NCBI RefSeq assembly: GCF_000520975.1
Contig: NZ_JACB01000039.1
Coordinates: 54,271-118,270, forward strand
From: Aquimarina megaterium XH134
GTDB lineage: Bacteria; Bacteroidota; Bacteroidia; Flavobacteriales; Flavobacteriaceae
Length of the DNA: 64,000 bases
Reading direction: 5' to 3'
The notes under the pieces were generated by a model. The model had not been told where the DNA came from and did not search any database. It saw only the letters and a program-made list of their open reading frames with translations. The position numbers and the translations under genes were made by a program. Shown one piece after another: positions 60,810 to 64,000 of this stretch. The stretch's first letter is position 1, and the number at the start of each line of letters is the position of its first letter.

Positions 60810-63626
60810 TTAGTACACAATCACTTTTCTAATAGTATTCCCATATGGTGTTTCTAGTACTACGGCATATACTCCAGAAGGCACTTGCAGAGTAAAAGGG
60901 ATTTCATATTGTTTTTTACCAGATTGTTTTTTATGAGTAAGTATAGCGTTATTAGCCAGATTGAATACTTTAATACTGATGTCTTTTTGTTCTTTCAAGG
61001 TTATTTTTACAAAGAATTTACCATCAGAAGGATTTGGGTATACGCTAAACTCTCTGATATTTCCTAGCTGTTGATTTTGACTATTCTGGTTTTGATCATC
61101 TGTTATTTCTTTTTGTAGTACCAATACTTTTTGAGTAAATGTATCCTGACAGTTTCCTAGTTTAGATATCATCGAGATGTCGTATTCTCCGGGCTTGTTA
61201 AAATACAATTCAATAAGATCTTGATCTTGCATCACTATAGTTGCTTGTTCAGGCATTATCCACTGAATTTGATCAGGTATAGGATAAGTTACATCTATGA
61301 TTACAAATTTTTCGTTAGTAAATACCTGGCTTGCATATAGAAATTCTGCATTAATTTCTTTTATATTTTCTATCACAGTAATACTGTCTTGAGCGATACA
61401 CCCTTTTCCGCTGGTTACAGAGACAGTATATGTTCCCTGTTGATCTACATTGATTTCTGGGTTGGTACTGGTAAAACCAGTATCCGATGTCCAGTTATAA
61501 GAAGCATTAGGATCTTGTATAGTGGCAGATATGTTTACTGTTTGTCCTTCGCAAAAGAAAGGATCTTCACCAAGATCAATCGAGAATAGAGGAGGGTTTG
61601 TAAATTCTATGGGCTGACTTGAGTTTGTAACAACACATCCATTTTGATCTACTACTCGATATACATAAGATCCAAACCCTACATTTTTGAGTTCATTCCC
61701 CAGCGCACTAAAATTTGGATCTACTATATTTTCCCATGTGATGACATAATCCCCCGTTCCTCCTTGTATATTTAGTTGTATAGCAGCATCATTACCATCT
61801 CTGCATGATAATTCTTTTTTGTTGGCAAGGGTGACAGTTATAGGATTTGGTCCGTTTACATTAAATGTTCTGTTTTGTGTATTCCCTCCATCATCGGTTA
61901 CAGTTACCTGATAGGTTCCTATTCCTACATTGGTTAGAGAAGCTCCCGATGTTCCATCATCCCATAGATACGAGTAGTCACCACCAGAGTTTAAGAATCC
62001 ACCGATTGCACTGGCGATAAGGTTGACCTTTGTATCCGAACAATTAACAGTGTTAGGAGTCATATTGATAGTGATCTGGATGGGCTCAGGATCTGTAAGA
62101 GTGAATGTTTCGATATCAGAACTACATCCATTACTATCGGTTACTATGATGGTATAAACCCCTTCATAAAGATTGATGATATTTGTATTTGTAGATCCCG
62201 AAGGAGGTGTAAATGGATTTCCATCTTTGGTCCAGGCATAGTTTGTATAATTACCAGATCCGCTAGATACAGAGATTGCGATATGTCCATTATTACCATT
62301 AATAAGGGTAGGACTAGTAATTGATCCGGGTACACCAATAACATTGGGTATTGTAGGGAATAGTTCATCTACTGTTATAATAGCACTAGAGCCTTCACAT
62401 CCATTTTTGTCTTTAATGAGTATGGTATAATCTCCTTTGGTTAGAGTATCAAAAAGAGTTTCTTCTTGCCAGGAGATTCCATTATCTATAGAATATTCAT
62501 ATAGAGGTGATGTTCCTGGTGTTCCACCATTTGGGGTTACTGTAATACTTCCATCATTTCCCCCAAAACATTGTACAGGAGAAGGAGTGCCATTAACCGA
62601 TAATACTGGAGGAGGAGTTAGTGTAAATGGAGAACTTTCATCATATGCATCGGGGTTTGTGCCGATATCGTCAAAACCTCCGTTGTTGCTTTTGGTCTGC
62701 CAAAATAATTTATAAATTCCACCAGGTAGGTTTTTAGGATCCCAGGTATAGGAAGGACCAGTAAAATCACTTTTAGTTAATACTTTTGATTCATAACCAT
62801 CAAAAGTGGTACCACCATCTATTTGTTTGTATACCTGTAAGTTCATTTTTTCTGAAACACTATCGTCAAGCTCTCTATCAAAAATTACTGTGAAACTACC
62901 ATCATTATTGTAGCTACAGGTAGGATTGCTTGGTGCTGGATTAGGAGAAATATTAGTGTCTAATGCAGGCGAGCAGTTTAAAACTTCATAAATGATAGGT
63001 TTAGAGACTGCACCAGTATGATATTTAATCCTGAAACTCACATTCGGTTTTCCGGATAGGTTAGGGATATCACTATATTTTATGGTATAATTGCTTCCAT
63101 GAGTTCCGGTTCCAATTAGAGAAGTCCATCCAATTCCACTATACATATACTCAATAGCATATGGATACGGATTAGTACATGAAAAAACGTTCAATACAAT
63201 ATTTTTGCTAGGACATATTTCTCTGGGTGTTGGATTTAGAGTTTGTAAACTCTCTATTTTATATAAATCTATTTTAGAAACGTTGAATCCACTACAACTA
63301 GGGTATTGTATAGGAGTTAGGCAATTACTGTCATTTATGTTAGTTTCAGTTGTACGATTACAATTTGGGGTAGTACAATTTATAAAAGATATGTAAAGTT
63401 GATTTACAGATACTTTAATTATTTTTTCTGGGAATTCAATAATCGGAGTAGCTGGCAATGTATGCACAGAGTTATCAGCTAATGTTACAGATATTGTCAT
63501 ACTACCAACTCCATTTCCTCCGGGACAAATAATAACATTATAACTACTATCTAATATATATTCATATTGAGCTTTGACTAGATTAGAAGCCAAAAGAAAC
63601 AATAGAATGATAGTACATTTTTTCAT
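60810..63626 (-). CDS. Type IX secreted protein with SprB-like repeats
   Basis: The 938-residue protein has a signal peptide (LLASNLVKAQ), an N-terminal region with paired cysteines, and at least four repeats of the SprB/gliding-adhesin kind: PVQCFGGNDGSITVTPNGG, a GNNGHIAIS unit, TVNCSDTKVNLIASAIGG and SCRDGNDAAIQLNIQGG. A PKD/Ig-like stretch follows. The type A C-terminal sorting domain runs from FSVYPNPSDGKFFVKI to the final TIRKVIVY. It is exported through the type IX system to the surface. The role is probably adhesion or motility. Confidence 0.88.
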   Translation of the reverse strand: MKKCTIILLFLLASNLVKAQYEYILDSSYNVIICPGGNGVGSMTISVTLADNSVHTLPATPIIEFPEKIIKVSVNQLYISFINCTTPNCNRTTETNINDSNCLTPIQYPSCSGFNVSKIDLYKIESLQTLNPTPREICPSKNIVLNVFSCTNPYPYAIEYMYSGIGWTSLIGTGTHGSNYTIKYSDIPNLSGKPNVSFRIKYHTGAVSKPIIYEVLNCSPALDTNISPNPAPSNPTCSYNNDGSFTVIFDRELDDSVSEKMNLQVYKQIDGGTTFDGYESKVLTKSDFTGPSYTWDPKNLPGGIYKLFWQTKSNNGGFDDIGTNPDAYDESSPFTLTPPPVLSVNGTPSPVQCFGGNDGSITVTPNGGTPGTSPLYEYSIDNGISWQEETLFDTLTKGDYTILIKDKNGCEGSSAIITVDELFPTIPNVIGVPGSITSPTLINGNNGHIAISVSSGSGNYTNYAWTKDGNPFTPPSGSTNTNIINLYEGVYTIIVTDSNGCSSDIETFTLTDPEPIQITINMTPNTVNCSDTKVNLIASAIGGFLNSGGDYSYLWDDGTSGASLTNVGIGTYQVTVTDDGGNTQNRTFNVNGPNPITVTLANKKELSCRDGNDAAIQLNIQGGTGDYVITWENIVDPNFSALGNELKNVGFGSYVYRVVDQNGCVVTNSSQPIEFTNPPLFSIDLGEDPFFCEGQTVNISATIQDPNASYNWTSDTGFTSTNPEINVDQQGTYTVSVTSGKGCIAQDSITVIENIKEINAEFLYASQVFTNEKFVIIDVTYPIPDQIQWIMPEQATIVMQDQDLIELYFNKPGEYDISMISKLGNCQDTFTQKVLVLQKEITDDQNQNSQNQQLGNIREFSVYPNPSDGKFFVKITLKEQKDISIKVFNLANNAILTHKKQSGKKQYEIPFTLQVPSGVYAVVLETPYGNTIRKVIVY

Positions 63627-63722
63627 GGTTTTATTTTATCATAATCAATTTCAATATCTTTAAATTTATTTATACTAATGCTTTATGATTGCCTATTTAA
63701 TAACTTTATTGAGCTATATTTA

Positions 63723-64000
63723 TTACCTTATAATCACTTTTCTGATATGATTTCCATATGGTGTTTCTAGTACCAAGGCATATATTCCAGAGGGCATTTG
63801 CAGAGTAAAAGGGATTTCGTATTGTTTTTTACCAGATTGTTTTTTTTGATCTAATATGGTATTGTTAGCCAGGCTAAATACTTTAATACTGATATCTTTT
63901 TGTTCTTTCAGTGCAACTTTTACAAAGAATTTACCATCAGAAGGATTTGGGTATACGCTGAACTCTTTGATATTTCCTAACTGTTGATTTTGGTTATCCT
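63723..64000 (-). CDS. Type IX sorting domain of a second secreted protein, partial
   Basis: Only the last 92 codons lie in the window. The stop codon is at 63723-63725 and the frame is open to the right edge, so the N-terminus is missing. The translated end (FSVYPNPSDGKFFVK to NHIRKVIIR) is almost the same as the C-terminus of the preceding 938-residue protein, and the DNA is also closely similar. It is thus a tandem paralog or at least shares a recently copied sorting domain. Confidence 0.85.
   Translation of the reverse strand, partial: DNQNQQLGNIKEFSVYPNPSDGKFFVKVALKEQKDISIKVFSLANNTILDQKKQSGKKQYEIPFTLQMPSGIYALVLETPYGNHIRKVIIR

Noticed and set aside
1..64000. tRNA, rRNA, CRISPR arrays, insertion sequences, prophage or a replication origin
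   Set aside because: None was recognised on reading both strands; repeats found are short regulatory elements or the copied type IX sorting domain. A covariance-model search would be needed to exclude small RNAs.

Overview
The window is AT-rich DNA from a member of the Bacteroidota, almost certainly a flavobacterium. The signs are TAnnTTTG-type -7 promoter elements, a SusC/SusD pair, type IX secretion C-terminal sorting domains with SprB-like repeats, many lipoproteins with short N-terminal signals, LytTR signalling, and a lipoprotein-type (clade II-like) nitrous oxide reductase. No rRNA, tRNA, CRISPR array, insertion sequence or prophage was recognised.

Layout. 1-7.5 kb: the end of a PepSY membrane protein, two secreted proteins on the minus strand, a DUF2911/TPR protein, a small lipoprotein and a LytS/LytTR two-component pair. 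7.6-12.4 kb: anaerobic ribonucleotide reductase (nrdG-nrdD), a cysteine-rich flavoenzyme-like protein of unknown function, and an Rrf2 regulator. 12.4-16.0 kb: a probable copper-acquisition unit of a small Cys protein, an OprC/NosA-like TonB receptor with a CxxxM motif, and a Met/His-rich lipoprotein. 16.3-19.5 kb: nadA, nadB and a thioredoxin-fold protein. 19.5-34.9 kb: a denitrification island with ric and quinol NO reductase, a second Rrf2 regulator, copper nitrite reductase fused to cytochrome c, nirV, a SCO protein, cytochrome c, fasciclin, nosZ, a membrane protein, nosL, nosD, nosF, nosY and a polytopic membrane protein. No nitrate reductase is present, so as seen the pathway runs nitrite to NO to N2O to N2. 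35-64 kb: mostly housekeeping genes (HupE-like, dCMP deaminase, S41 protease, MarC, class Ia nrdB/nrdA, dgt, dxs, tadA, cold shock protein, ClC, aspS), then a SusC/SusD pair and two paralogous type IX secreted proteins.

How it fits together. The strongest new signal is a shared regulatory code over 7.6-27.7 kb. Five promoters carry an FNR-type palindrome (near TATGAY-N4-ATCATA) whose start lies 37-38 bases before a -7 element, which is class II activator geometry near -41.5. They stand before the flavoenzyme-like gene, the copper unit, nadAB, nirK and the nos-cluster cytochrome. More classical TGAT-N4-ATCA palindromes precede the fasciclin gene and nosZ. A second palindrome, AAAAGAY-N6-GTCTTTT, lies in the first Rrf2 promoter and just downstream of the -7 elements of nrdG and nirK. 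A third, GGAYA-N4-TATCC, lies at the second Rrf2 gene and at the NO reductase gene. Together they suggest one regulon joining denitrification, oxygen-independent dNTP synthesis, NAD synthesis and copper supply. These operator assignments are read from the sequence only and have not been tested.
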